A stretch of DNA of 64,000 bases. Source: Roseiarcus sp963784805 (GTDB taxonomy: Bacteria; Pseudomonadota; Alphaproteobacteria; Rhizobiales; Beijerinckiaceae). A program made the translations under genes and the position numbers. Positions within the stretch are counted from its first letter, which is position 1. Each line of letters begins with the position of its first letter. The stretch is from NCBI GenBank assembly GCA_963784805.1, contig CAWASR010000007.1, positions 1-64,000 on the forward strand, read 5' to 3'. Below the pieces are notes generated by a model, which searched no databases, had not been told where the DNA came from, and was given only the letters and a program-made list of their open reading frames with translations. Of this stretch, positions 1 through 8,889 are shown one piece after another.

Positions 1-981
1 GTTCTGGGGCTGGGCAATTCGCTGGTCGATATTCTGGCTTACGCGGACGATCGTTACCTCAGCGCCCAGGAGATGCTGAAGGGCGCGATGAACCTGATCG
101 ACGAGGATCGCGCCGAGGCGCTCTACGCCGTGCGCGTCGATCCGCGCGTGATCTCCGGCGGCTCGGCCGCCAACACCGTGGTCGGCGTCGCCTCGTTCGG
201 GCTCAGGACCGCCTATATCGGCAAGGTCAAGCACGACCCGCTCGGCGACGCATTCGTCGCCGACATCCGCTCGACCGGCGTCGCCTTTTCGACCCCGCCG
301 GCCGCGCACGGGCCGGCGACCGGGCGCTGCTTCATCTATGTGACCCCTGACGGCGAGCGCACGATGAACACCTATCTCGGCGCCAGCAGCCATCTGTCGC
401 CGCCGGACGTCGACGAGGCGCTGGTGCGCGCGGCGCGCGTCATCTATCTCGAAGGCTATATGTGGGACCGCCCGGAGGCCAAGTCGGCGTTCCAGAAGGC
501 GGGGACGATCGCCCGCGACGCGGGCCATCGGGTTTCGCTGACCCTGTCGGATTCGTTCTGCGTCGATCGCTTCCGCGGCGAATTCATCGACCTCATGCGC
601 TCGGGCGTGGTCGACACCGTCTTCGCCAACACCGAGGAGCTGCTTTCGCTCTACGAAACGCCGCACTTTACCGAGGCGCTCGACGCCTTGCGGGCCGAGA
701 ACGTGCTGGGCGCCGTCACCCGCTCGGAAAAGGGCTGCATTATCGTCGACGGAGAGGCGACCTGGGAGATTCCCGCCTTCCCAATCACAAAACTCGTCGA
801 CACCACCGGCGCCGGCGATATGTTCGCCGCAGGCTTCCTGGCCGGCCTTGCGCGCGGCGCCGACATGACGACCTGTGGCCGGCTCGGCTGCCTGGCGGCG
901 GCCGAAATCATCCAGCATCTCGGCGCGCGGCCGAATGTTTCGCTCGCCGCGCTGGCGAAGGAGAAGGGGATCGCGTTCTGA
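1..981 (+). CDS. Adenosine kinase (PfkB family), 5' end outside the window
   Basis: The reading frame is open from base 1 and reads VLGLGNSLVDILAY, the start of a PfkB-family sugar kinase, so only a few N-terminal codons are missing. The GGSAANTVVG substrate-binding motif and the C-terminal PfkB signature DTTGAGDMFAAGF (anion hole and catalytic Asp) are both present. The segment GPATGRCFIYVTPDGERTM is typical of alphaproteobacterial adenosine kinases rather than ribokinases. It should phosphorylate adenosine (or a related nucleoside or sugar) with ATP in the cytoplasm for purine salvage. The first internal ATG, at 73, is not the true start. The frame ends at 981, just before a decayed gene. 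The family call is secure; the exact substrate is inferred. Confidence 0.9.
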   Translation, partial: VLGLGNSLVDILAYADDRYLSAQEMLKGAMNLIDEDRAEALYAVRVDPRVISGGSAANTVVGVASFGLRTAYIGKVKHDPLGDAFVADIRSTGVAFSTPPAAHGPATGRCFIYVTPDGERTMNTYLGASSHLSPPDVDEALVRAARVIYLEGYMWDRPEAKSAFQKAGTIARDAGHRVSLTLSDSFCVDRFRGEFIDLMRSGVVDTVFANTEELLSLYETPHFTEALDALRAENVLGAVTRSEKGCIIVDGEATWEIPAFPITKLVDTTGAGDMFAAGFLAGLARGADMTTCGRLGCLAAAEIIQHLGARPNVSLAALAKEKGIAF

Positions 982-1008
982 GGCCGACGTTCAGGGGTTC
1001 GCTCGCCA

Positions 1009-1550
1009 ATGGAGCAGGCTTCGCGTCGCCATCCGCTGCTCGCCGTCCTTCATTGGCTGGTGGCGGCGCCGATCGTCGGCGCGCTGTTGATCGGGCGTTT
1101 CTGGCTCGGCAGGATGTCGAACGCGAACCCGCATAATATCGCGGTCCTGTGAGCGCGCCCATGGCGGGCGGAATGGCGATCCTCGCCGTGACGACATTCG
1201 TCTGATCGTCCGCTTCTGAAGATCAAAACCGTCGCCCGCAACCACGGGTCATGCGCTTCTCGACCGTCACGCGCCGCTCACGCAGTCCGGATTTTATCTT
1301 TTCGTTGTGCTGATGGTCGCGACGGGTCTGGCGACAGCGGTCGGTTTCCGGCATCAGCCTTGACCGCGTTCGGCGACAGCCATGCCCCGTTGCCGCCCTC
1401 GCTGATGATCTGCCCGACAAGAGCGGCGCACCGCCGCCTCGCGGCGGTCCTCCCGGCTTTGATCGCCTTGCGCGCGCTCGCCGCGCTTTATCGCCAATTC
1501 GTTCCGACAGACGTCTATATCCGGCGAAGTCCTTCGGCCGCCGCGGCTAA
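1009..1550 (+). pseudogene. Decayed cytochrome b561 gene
   Basis: The first 47 codons (1009-1152) encode HPLLAVLHWLVAAPIVGALL, the first membrane helix and haem-ligand region of a bacterial di-haem cytochrome b561, and then hit a stop. The similarity continues in other frames: AHMAGGMAILAVT from about 1152, then IRLIVRF, then near the end RAAHRRLAAVLPALIALRAL and AALYRQFVPTD (about 1420-1510), and finally KSFGRRG with a stop at 1548. The order and spacing match a b561 protein of roughly 180 residues, the usual size. At least three frame changes and an early stop make it non-functional. The intact protein would be an inner-membrane electron carrier. The assignment rests on motif recognition only. 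Confidence 0.72.
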
Positions 1551-2128
1551 CCCGACTTGTCTTTGTCGCGCTCGGCGATAAATCGCTTGAAGTCGCCCAT
1601 CGAAGCGAACCTGAACGTCCCTTCCGTGGTCTCGGCCTCGATCGAACCGTCGGCGAAAATCATGTAGCTGGCCCCGCCGGAGGAATAACGGCCGATCAGG
1701 CTGGGCGGCGATTCGGGCGTCTCCAGCACCGTCTCGATCTCTTCGAGCGAGGGCAGATGGCCGGCGCGATTTTCGTTGACGGGCGTCTCGTCTTCCGCCG
1801 GGAGCCTCTCGTCGAGGCTCTGAGCCTCTTCAGCGCCGGCCGCGATGGCTGGCTCGGGAGCGTCCGCTGCGGAGGCCGTTCCCGCAGCCGCCTCTACGTA
1901 ATTTCCGACCAGGGGCGAGGGAGCAGCCCGCATGAGCCTCGCGAGGCGGTCGATCCGCCGGATTGTCAGCCCGAGCGCGAAGGTCACGACCGCGGCGCCG
2001 ACCCCTACCGCTCCCGCCAGCGCGTAAAGGAGTCCGTTGGGCAACGGAAGCAGGTTGAGACTTGCATAACTGCTCGCCACGCCGGCGACCAGAAGAACCA
2101 GGCTCAAGACAAAAATCAGAATCGCCAT
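1547..2128 (-). CDS. Conserved hypothetical membrane protein (193 aa)
   Basis: The protein starts with two hydrophobic segments (about residues 3-22 and 32-55, LYALAGAVGVGAAVVTFALG) followed by the basic stretch RRIDRLARLMRA. The rest is an acidic, Ala/Glu-rich, probably disordered linker (about 75-140) and a short C-terminal domain reading IGRYSSGGASYMIFADGSIE. That domain is the kind of module found anchored to the inner membrane in Rhizobiales. The C-terminal end touches the decayed b561 gene head-on. I do not recognise a named family. The membrane anchor and cytoplasmic C-terminal domain are inferred from hydrophobicity and the positive-inside rule. Confidence 0.6.
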   Translation of the reverse strand: MAILIFVLSLVLLVAGVASSYASLNLLPLPNGLLYALAGAVGVGAAVVTFALGLTIRRIDRLARLMRAAPSPLVGNYVEAAAGTASAADAPEPAIAAGAEEAQSLDERLPAEDETPVNENRAGHLPSLEEIETVLETPESPPSLIGRYSSGGASYMIFADGSIEAETTEGTFRFASMGDFKRFIAERDKDKSG

Positions 2129-2221
2129 CAGCCCACCAATGCTGACAATATGACCAAACCACGACCGCCCGGAGGCTATAGCACAGTTATGAACGCAGGC
2201 GCCGCGCCGGAGGTTCCGAAG

Positions 2222-2929
2222 TCAGCGGCGCGAACCGAAGATCGCGCTGCCGACGCGCACGTAAGTCGCCCCGAGTTGCACTGCGAGCGGCCAATCGGCG
2301 CTCATGCCCATCGACAATTCCTCGATCCCGTTGCGCGCCGCGATCACGCCGAGCAGGGCGAAATGCGGCGACGCCTGTTCCCCCAGAGGCGGAATGGCCA
2401 TCAGCCCTGAGATCGCGAGGTCATACCGGTCCCGGCAGAGCGCCAGAAAAGCGTCCGCCGCCTCTGGCGCGACGCCGGCCTTCCGCGGCTCGGCGCCGGT
2501 GTTGACCTCGACGAAGAGACGCGGCGACTTGCCGATTTTCTGGATTTCGCGGGCGAGCGCGGCGGCGATCTTTTCGCGGTCGACCGTCTCGATGACGTCG
2601 AAATTCTCCACCGCCTCCCGCGCCTTATTGCTCTGGAGCGGGCCGATCAGGTGAAGCTCGATCGTCTGGCCGAGAGCGGCGGCGCGGGCTCTCAAACCTC
2701 TCCATTTGGGGATCGCCTCCTGCACCCGGTTCTCGCCGAAAAGCCTCTGCCCGCCGATGGCGATCGTCGGCCAGACTTCCTCGGCCGCAAACGTCTTGGA
2801 AACCGCGACCAGCTTGACCAATTCCGGCGCCCGGCCGCAATCGCGCGCCCGTCGCGCGATCAACTCTCTCAGCGCTTGAAGGCGAGCCGCCGCCCCCAGC
2901 GGGTCATCCGGGCGGGCGTCGTCCGCCAA
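2222..2929 (-). CDS. YggS/PLPBP-family pyridoxal 5'-phosphate homeostasis protein
   Basis: A 235-residue single-domain protein matching the YggS/PROSC family in length and motifs. The PLP lysine lies in LVKLVAVSKTF. The segments FGENRVQEA, HLIGPLQSNKA, VNTGAEPRKAGV and SMGMSADWPLAV are the conserved phosphate-binding and barrel motifs, and the C-terminus reads VRVGSAIFGSRR. Members bind PLP in an alanine-racemase-like barrel without racemase activity and buffer intracellular PLP and keto acids. The neighbouring membrane-protein gene lies 93 bp downstream on the same strand, so co-transcription is possible. Confidence 0.93.
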   Translation of the reverse strand: MADDARPDDPLGAAARLQALRELIARRARDCGRAPELVKLVAVSKTFAAEEVWPTIAIGGQRLFGENRVQEAIPKWRGLRARAAALGQTIELHLIGPLQSNKAREAVENFDVIETVDREKIAAALAREIQKIGKSPRLFVEVNTGAEPRKAGVAPEAADAFLALCRDRYDLAISGLMAIPPLGEQASPHFALLGVIAARNGIEELSMGMSADWPLAVQLGATYVRVGSAIFGSRR

Positions 2930-3764
2930 AAGCGCCTCCTTTAAGGGATTTCGGCATCTTCAAAAGGCCTCCGTTCAGGTAGCACATCCAATGTCCGCTT
3001 CCGACGTTTTTCTCGCGCCTGGAAACAGGGCGGGCGAGCGACGCTTGTCCGGACCGCCCTTTGATCCGTCCGCAAAACCGGCTCACGCAAGGCGCATGAG
3101 CGCGAACTCGAAGCCCTTGCCGAATGGAAGAGCGACCCTTGGAAGGCCCCGCGCGGAGGAGACGCCGTTTTCGCCTTGATGGAGCGCGCCGCCGCTCGGC
3201 GTAACGGGCAGAAAGCGCCGCGTGCGGGCGCGCGCGATCGCCCGCGCGCCCTTCATCCGGAGGTGATTGTTCTGGCGACCGGCTGAAGCCCGATTGTTCT
3301 CGCGCCGCGACGCCGCGCCGCCTTCGCTGGCGAGATCGAGTTGCTATCGCTGCCCAAAAAAAGCGTGGGCCCCGACGCTCTGAGGCGATGCGGGGCCCTG
3401 TTTCGCGTTTCACGAAACTTCTGGGAATTTGCAGATGATATCCCGGCGGAGGTAACGCTTGGCCTTCGCGCCCGCCGCCTCGGATGTAAGTTTCAGTTTT
3501 ATGTCAAGCGCCCTTCCGCACTGGCATTTGAGCGGCGACGGCGCTGCGACCCCAGTCACGCTGGGGTCAGGCCTTCTTATCCGGCGGAGTCATGGTTACC
3601 CCGACTTTCTGCCGCGCCCTAAACCCTCCGGGCGCGACGTTTGCGTCGCCGAACTTCACTTGCCCTCTATTATGACGACGTAATGTCATTTTCGCCCGAA
3701 CATCGACTCTGTCAAATGAATTTTTTCTCATTGTGGACAACGAGCACATTGCGCATCGCAGCGC
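2930..3764. other. Intergenic region with no convincing gene
   Basis: This 835-bp stretch lies between yggS-like and maeB, both on the minus strand. No frame has a family-like protein with a start and ribosome-binding site. A 73-codon open stretch on the plus strand (3065-3286) has protein-like composition (ERELEALAEWKSDPWKAPRG) but no usable start, so it could be the remnant of a coding region. A perfect 8-bp hairpin (GACCCCAG / CTGGGGTC, 3548-3568, 5-nt loop) lies about 200 bp beyond the maeB stop. It has no T-run and is at best a Rho-dependent or processing signal. Confidence 0.5.
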
Positions 3765-6044
3765 CTATTCGGCCGCCGCCTCGACCGCCGCGATCGCGGT
3801 CATGTTGACGATGCCGCGCGCGGTCACCGAGGGGGTGAGAACATGCGCGGGCTTGGCCGGCCCGATCAGAATCGGCCCGACCGGAAGCGCGCCGGCGATG
3901 ACTCTGGTGAGTTGGAGCGCGGCGCTCGCGGCGTCGAGATTGGGGAAGATCAGCACATTGGCCTCGCCCTCGATGCGCGAGGCGGTGATCACCCGCTGGC
4001 GCGCGGTGAGCGAGAGCGCCGTGTCGGCCTGCATTTCGCCGTCGACCTCGAGCTCGGGCGCGCGCTCGCCGATCAAGCGCAGGGCCTTGCGCATCTTGCG
4101 CGCCGAGGGCGTGTCGGCGGAGCCGAAGTCGGAATGCGAGATCAGCGCGATCTTCGGCTCGATGCCGAAGCGCCTGACGTGATGTGCGCAGGCGACCGCC
4201 GTTTCGGCGATCTCTTCCGCGTCCGGGTCGTAGCGCACATGGGTGTCGGCGAGGAAATAGACGCCCGACGAGGCGATGACCACCGACAGCGCTGAAAAAT
4301 CCTTCACCCCCGGCGCGAGACCGACAATGTCGCGGATGTGATCGAGGCGCGAGGCGAAGCGTCCCTCGAGACCGCAGATCATCGCGTCGACCTCGCCGCG
4401 ACAGAGCGCCAGCGCGCCGATAATGCTGGGCGAGGTGCGCACCAGCGTGCGCGCCGCGTCCGGCGTCACGCCCTTGCGCTCGGCGACCTTGAGGTAGGTC
4501 GCGACGTAGTCGCGGTAGCGAGGATCGTCCTCCGGGTCGACGATCTCGAAATCGGCGCCCGGCCTGATGGTGAGGCCGAAGCGCTTGATCCGGTCCTTGA
4601 CGACGTCGGGACGCCCGATCAGCACCGGCCGCGCGATGCGTTCCTCGAGCACCACCTGCGTCGCGCGAAGCACCCGCTCGTCCTCGCCCTCGGCGTAAAT
4701 GACGCTCTTGTTCGCCGCGCGCGCCTTGGCGAACAGAGGCTTCATGATGAAGCCGGACCGGTAGACGAAGCGGTTGAGCTGATCGGAATAGGCGCCGAAG
4801 TCGGCGACCGGCCGGCGGGCGACCCCGCTCTCCATCGCCGCGCGCGCCACCGCGGGCGCGATGCGCAGCATCAGGCGCGGATCGAACGGGCTCGGGATCA
4901 GCGAGGTCTTGCCGAACAGCGCGGTTTCGCCGCCGTAGGCGCGCGCGGCGACTTCCGAAGGCGTCTCGCGCGCCAGCGCGGCGATTGCGCTGACCGCGGC
5001 CTTTTTCATCGCTTCGTTGATCTCGCTCGCGCCGGCGTCGAGCGCGCCGCGGAAAATATAGGGAAAGCACAGGACATTGTTGACCTGGTTGGGATAGTCG
5101 GAGCGGCCGGTGCAGATCATCGCGTCCGGCCGCGCTTGAAGCGCCTCCTCCGGCATGATCTCCGGCGTCGGATTGGCGAGCGCCATCACCAGCGGATCGC
5201 GCGCCATGCGCTTGAGCATCTCGGGCTTCAGCACGCCGCCGGCCGAGAGGCCAATGAAGATGTCGGCGCCGTCGATGACGTGGCTCAGCGTGCGCGCGCT
5301 CGTCTCCTGGGCGTAGGCCGCCTTCCAGCGGTCCATCAGCTTCTCGCGGCCCTTGTGGACGACCCCCTCGATGTCGCAGACGACGATGTTTTCGCGCCTG
5401 GCGCCGAGCGAAACGATGAGATTGAGGGAGGCGAGCGCCGCCGCGCCGGCCCCGGAGCACACGATTTTGACTTTGTCGATCGCCTTGCCGGTCAGTTCGA
5501 GCGCATTGACGATCGCCGCCGAGACGATGATCGCGGTGCCGTGCTGATCGTCGTGGAACACGGGAATGCCCATGCGGGCTTTCGCCTTCTCCTCGACCTC
5601 GAAACATTCCGGACCCTTGATGTCCTCGAGATTGATTCCGCCGAAGGTCGGCTCGAGCGCGACGATGATGTCGACCAGCTTGTCGACATTCGTTTCCGCG
5701 ACCTCGATGTCGAACACGTCGATGCCGGCGAATTTCTTGAACAGGACCGCCTTGCCCTCCATCACCGGCTTGGCCGCCAGCGGACCGATTGCGCCAAGGC
5801 CGAGCACGGCGGTGCCGTTGGTCAGAACCGCGACCAGATTCTGGCGTACAGTCAGCGTCGCCGCTTCTTTTGGATCGGCTGCGATCGCCTCGCAGGCGAA
5901 AGCGACGCCGGGCGAGTAGGCGAGCGCCAGGTCGCGCTGGTTGGCGAGCGGCTTGGTGGCGACGACTTCCAGCTTGCCCGGCCGGGGCTCGCGGTGGAAA
6001 TGCAAGGCGTCCGATTTGAGATCGGCCTCGCTCTCGATCGCCAT
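3765..6044 (-). CDS. maeB: NADP-dependent malic enzyme, MaeB type with phosphotransacetylase-like C-terminal domain
   Basis: The protein (about 759 aa, usual for MaeB) has an N-terminal malic enzyme domain with YSPGVAFACEAI, the HDDQHGTAI metal/active-site loop and the dinucleotide-binding segment VKIVCSGAGAAALASLNL. The C-terminal half (from about residue 430) is the phosphate acetyl/butyryltransferase-like domain, including YAEGEDERVLRATQVV and ALISHSDFGS. It decarboxylates malate to pyruvate with reduction of NADP. The PTA-like domain is regulatory in known members, giving sensitivity to acetyl-CoA. I chose the ATG at 6044 (MAIESEADLKSDALHFHREP) over one seven codons upstream because family members begin at this point. 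It appears monocistronic. Confidence 0.95.
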   Translation of the reverse strand: MAIESEADLKSDALHFHREPRPGKLEVVATKPLANQRDLALAYSPGVAFACEAIAADPKEAATLTVRQNLVAVLTNGTAVLGLGAIGPLAAKPVMEGKAVLFKKFAGIDVFDIEVAETNVDKLVDIIVALEPTFGGINLEDIKGPECFEVEEKAKARMGIPVFHDDQHGTAIIVSAAIVNALELTGKAIDKVKIVCSGAGAAALASLNLIVSLGARRENIVVCDIEGVVHKGREKLMDRWKAAYAQETSARTLSHVIDGADIFIGLSAGGVLKPEMLKRMARDPLVMALANPTPEIMPEEALQARPDAMICTGRSDYPNQVNNVLCFPYIFRGALDAGASEINEAMKKAAVSAIAALARETPSEVAARAYGGETALFGKTSLIPSPFDPRLMLRIAPAVARAAMESGVARRPVADFGAYSDQLNRFVYRSGFIMKPLFAKARAANKSVIYAEGEDERVLRATQVVLEERIARPVLIGRPDVVKDRIKRFGLTIRPGADFEIVDPEDDPRYRDYVATYLKVAERKGVTPDAARTLVRTSPSIIGALALCRGEVDAMICGLEGRFASRLDHIRDIVGLAPGVKDFSALSVVIASSGVYFLADTHVRYDPDAEEIAETAVACAHHVRRFGIEPKIALISHSDFGSADTPSARKMRKALRLIGERAPELEVDGEMQADTALSLTARQRVITASRIEGEANVLIFPNLDAASAALQLTRVIAGALPVGPILIGPAKPAHVLTPSVTARGIVNMTAIAAVEAAAE

Positions 6045-6119
6045 GGCGCGTCTCCCGTCGATCAACGGGGCGTCGAGCGCGTCCCGAATTTCAGGGGCGG
6101 CGTCGCGGCGCCGCCTCGT

Positions 6120-6881
6120 TCATGTCCGCTTCGACGGGTTCAGGAACGCCTGCCACTGTTCGCGCGTGCCATAGAAGACGTCGCGGTCGACGTTGCCGTC
6201 GATGCCCGGCAACTTGCCGTCGGACTGGTATTGCCAGAACTGCCAGGCGCGCGACCCGTATTTGACCGCCGGGTGGTACTTGGTCGAGCGGACCCAGATC
6301 GGATAGTCGGAAAAGGCGCCGCCCGAGAGGATAGCCTCGTAGAAATCGACGGTGGTGTAGATGATCGGCCGCTTGCCGTAGTGGCGCTCCATCTCCTCCA
6401 GCATCACTCTCATGTCGGCGGTGGCGCTCGCCTGATCGAGATGGCGGTGGCAGGTCTTGGAGGTCGGCGTCGCCTCGACGTCGAGCACCGGCGGCAGGGC
6501 GTCTTCCTCCACCGGCGCGTTCTGCTCGAAAAAGCTCATCTCCTCGAGCGGCGGCCGGCACCAGTAGACGAAATGGTAGGCGCCGTGAGGAACGCCCGCC
6601 GCCTTCGCGCCGTTCCAGTTGGCCTGGAAGCGCTGGTCGGCGTGGTCGCCGCCCTCGGTCGCCTTGATCCAGGCGAATTTGACCCCGCTGTCAGCGACCG
6701 CGTTCCAGTCGATGTTTCCCTGGAACTTCGAGACGTCGATGCCGTGGATCGGGTAGTCCCTCGGCTTGGGATAATCGTCGCTGACCTCCAGCGGTCCGCC
6801 GCACCCCGTCAGCATCGCCACGGCGATGGTCGCAAGACCCCATCCCAGAATACGGAAATTGATGCGATTATAGCTCGGCAT
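6120..6881 (-). CDS. Glycoside hydrolase family 25 lysozyme-like lipoprotein
   Basis: The start at 6881 gives a lipoprotein signal peptide ending LATIAVAMLTGCGG (lipobox L-T-G-C). The domain then begins with IHGIDVSKFQGNIDW, the GH25 N-terminal motif, followed by FAWIKATEGGDHADQRF, GAYHFVYWCRP and PVLDVEATP, which carry the acidic catalytic residues of the family. At 253 residues it is a single GH25 domain. Members cleave the beta-1,4 bond between MurNAc and GlcNAc in peptidoglycan. The lipobox points to anchoring in the inner or outer membrane, facing the periplasm. The gene is divergent from the polysaccharide deacetylase gene. The reading frame extends upstream to 7220, but that extension lacks signal-peptide features. 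Confidence 0.92.
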   Translation of the reverse strand: MPSYNRINFRILGWGLATIAVAMLTGCGGPLEVSDDYPKPRDYPIHGIDVSKFQGNIDWNAVADSGVKFAWIKATEGGDHADQRFQANWNGAKAAGVPHGAYHFVYWCRPPLEEMSFFEQNAPVEEDALPPVLDVEATPTSKTCHRHLDQASATADMRVMLEEMERHYGKRPIIYTTVDFYEAILSGGAFSDYPIWVRSTKYHPAVKYGSRAWQFWQYQSDGKLPGIDGNVDRDVFYGTREQWQAFLNPSKRT

Positions 6882-7083
6882 GTTCGGCCCGTCGTCGATG
6901 ATTTGCGCGCCCGCTCCTTGTCGTCGCTCCAGAATGACGATGGGGCCCTCGCGGTTATCTGGCAAACTAAAGCGATCCAGGTAATGCTTCGTTAACGCGC
7001 CGACCCGGCAATTCGGTCGCTTGACGCCGTCGTCCGAACCTTGCAATGACGGCGGCGTTTGACTCAACTGACGGAAATTGTCA
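6882..7083. promoter_or_regulatory. Divergent promoter region between the GH25 and deacetylase genes
   Basis: About 200 bp separate two outward-facing genes for secreted cell-wall or polysaccharide enzymes, so both promoters must lie here or overlap the start codons. The sequence is less GC-rich around 6945-6995 than its neighbours. I could not identify a confident -35/-10 pair or operator. Confidence 0.4.
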
Positions 7084-8031
7084 ATGCGGATCGCAGGCGC
7101 GCTGATGGCGCTATTGCTGGGCGCAAGCGCTGCGGCCGCCGGCGAATGCGGACCCGACAAGCTCGGCACTTCGCGCATCGTTTCGGTCGGGACCCATGGC
7201 GGGCTCGAGGTCGGCCTCAAGACCTACCCCCGGACGATCCCGCTCGCCGACCACGAGGTGATCCTGACCTTCGACGACGGTCCGGAGGCCAAGACCACCC
7301 CGAAAATCCTCGACGCGCTGGCCGATCAATGCGTTCGCGCCACTTTTTTCGAGATCGGCCGCAACGCGGAAGCCCTGCCTTCGATCGCGCGCCGCGAGGT
7401 TAAGGAAGGGCATACCGTCGCCTACCACACCTATTCCCACCCTCAGCCGACGCTCCGCTTCATGTCCGCCGCCGCCGCCCGCGCCGACGTGCTCAGGGGC
7501 ATGATCGCAGTCGAGAAGGCGGCCTACGGGCAGGACTTCAGCGCCGGCGCGCCCAAGGACTTGAGCGGGATCAAGCTGCACGCGCCGTTCTTTCGCTACC
7601 CCGGCTTCGCCGACACCGAGGACCTGGACCAATGGTTCGCGGCCAACAATGTTGGCGTTTTCGGCGTCGACCTCTGGGCCTCGGACTGGATCAAGATGAC
7701 CCCCGAGGCCGAACTGAAGCTGGTGATGAGCCGGCTCGATCGCGCCGGCAAAGGCATGCTGCTGCTGCACGACAGTCACCCATGGACCGCCGAGATGGTC
7801 CCGATGCTCCTGCGCGAGCTCAAGGCCAAAGGCTATCGCATCGTCCACATGGTCCCGGGCCCCGGAACCGGCCCGACCGCGCCAGCGCCGAAAGGCTGGC
7901 ATTCGGAGACGGAGCGGGTGATCGGCGCCCTGAAGCCGCGTCTCGAAAAGGCGGCGGCCAGGCTTGACGACAGGCCGATCCGGGTCAAACCCGCGCTCCC
8001 GCGCCGCAGGATTAGCGGGTCGGCGCTATGA
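7084..8031 (+). CDS. Secreted polysaccharide deacetylase (NodB homology, carbohydrate esterase family 4)
   Basis: A Sec signal peptide (MRIAGALMALLLGASAAAAG) precedes a NodB domain with all five CE4 motifs: LTFDDGP with the catalytic Asp and metal Asp, HTYSHP with the metal histidines, APFFRYPGF, GVDLWASDW, and LLLHDSHPW near the C-terminus. It should remove N-acetyl (or O-acetyl) groups from a chitin-like polymer or peptidoglycan in the periplasm. The mature enzyme is about 295 residues. I took the ATG at 7084; a TTG two codons earlier is possible. It is divergent from the GH25 gene, which suggests a shared role in envelope remodelling. tRNA-Leu follows 9 bp later on the opposite strand. Confidence 0.93.
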   Translation: MRIAGALMALLLGASAAAAGECGPDKLGTSRIVSVGTHGGLEVGLKTYPRTIPLADHEVILTFDDGPEAKTTPKILDALADQCVRATFFEIGRNAEALPSIARREVKEGHTVAYHTYSHPQPTLRFMSAAAARADVLRGMIAVEKAAYGQDFSAGAPKDLSGIKLHAPFFRYPGFADTEDLDQWFAANNVGVFGVDLWASDWIKMTPEAELKLVMSRLDRAGKGMLLLHDSHPWTAEMVPMLLRELKAKGYRIVHMVPGPGTGPTAPAPKGWHSETERVIGALKPRLEKAAARLDDRPIRVKPALPRRRISGSAL

Positions 8032-8040
8032 TTGACTTGG

Positions 8041-8124
8041 TGCGGTCAAGAGGACTCGAACCTCCACTCCGGTTAAAGAACTAGCACCTCAAGCTAGCGC
8101 GTCTACCACTTCCGCCATGACCGC
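8041..8124 (-). tRNA. tRNA-Leu (anticodon GAG)
   Basis: Read on the minus strand, this folds as a class II tRNA. The acceptor stem GCGGTCA pairs with TGACCGC, the anticodon stem CTAGC/GCTAG encloses the loop TTGAGGT (anticodon GAG, reading CTC/CTT), there is a variable arm, and the T-arm loop is GTTCGAGTC. The discriminator base is A and CCA is not encoded. The 84-nt length fits tRNA-Leu. It sits tail to tail with the deacetylase gene. Confidence 0.96.
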
Positions 8125-8399
8125 CCATGCGCCTGGCGCCGGGGGGCGCAAAGCGAAGGCGCGTCGTCTAACAAATCGTCCCGGCGCTGACAAGGCGCGC
8201 AACCGCGCTGGATTGAACCGGGTCGGGCGGGCGCGTGGGGCAAGCGGCCATCAGGTCGGAGGCCCCGGCGACGGGACCTCGATTTGCACAGCGCAGGCGA
8301 AGTCCGCTTCCCCGACCATTTGTCCCTGGTCCTTCGCCGAAACGATGGATGAAGGTTTCTGGCCGGAGCAGCCCCTTCGCTCGAGCGTGCGCTTTCGCC

Positions 8400-8645
8400 T
8401 CATTCGCCCATAGCGTCTTTCTGGCATTTCTTGGTGAACGAGGTCATCGCAGCGCCATGGAGTTTCTTGTCGGCCGCCTGCATCGCGCAGGAGTCCTTGG
8501 CGCATTTCTTCATGAAGCTGGTCTTGGCGGCGCCGGCGAGTTTCTTACCCATCGCCTGGGTCGAGCAGGAATCGGCGGCAAAGGCTAGGGTCGGCGCGCC
8601 AGCGAGGCACAAGGCAAGCGCGGCGAGCGTGAGGGTCTTGGACAT
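8400..8645 (-). CDS. PsiF-repeat small periplasmic protein
   Basis: An 81-residue protein with a clean signal peptide (MSKTLTLAALALCLAGAPTLAFA) and two copies of the PsiF repeat, CSTQAMGKKLAGAAKTSFMKKC and a second CAMQAADKKLHGAAMTSF copy, each bracketed by cysteines. The family is named after the phosphate-starvation-inducible PsiF of E. coli. The molecular function is unknown. The cysteine pattern suggests disulfide-bonded repeats in the periplasm. It stands alone, with about 240 bp of non-coding sequence upstream. I see no clear Pho box. Confidence 0.85.
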   Translation of the reverse strand: MSKTLTLAALALCLAGAPTLAFAADSCSTQAMGKKLAGAAKTSFMKKCAKDSCAMQAADKKLHGAAMTSFTKKCQKDAMGE

Positions 8646-8889
8646 GGGATCAACCTCCGGTATCAGACCGTCCCTTGCGGTCCGGCGAGACCTTAGCCGC
8701 GCCGCCGCTTGCTGGCGAGAGGGCGATCCCGACCCGACGCGGGTCGCGGACGCGCCGGAACCGCCCAGACGCGGACCAGCGCTGCTCGGACGGCGACTGG
8801 CGCGCGGACGTTCGCCCGTCTAAGATCGAAATCTTCCAACCCTTTCCCGAACGCTGCGACGCGGTTCAGGCCCGTGCGAAAGGCGAGCG

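Noticed and set aside
2904..3413. 169-codon minus-strand frame upstream of the YggS gene
   Set aside because: Arg-rich low-complexity translation, no recognisable motif, and it overlaps the yggS start.
3548..3568. Intrinsic terminator for maeB
   Set aside because: The stem is good but there is no T-run on either strand and it is about 200 bp beyond the stop.
4338..6995. 885-codon open frame antisense to maeB
   Set aside because: A shadow of the malic enzyme and lysozyme genes caused by high third-position GC. It is Arg/Gly/Asp-rich with no family motif, while both genes on the other strand are unmistakable.
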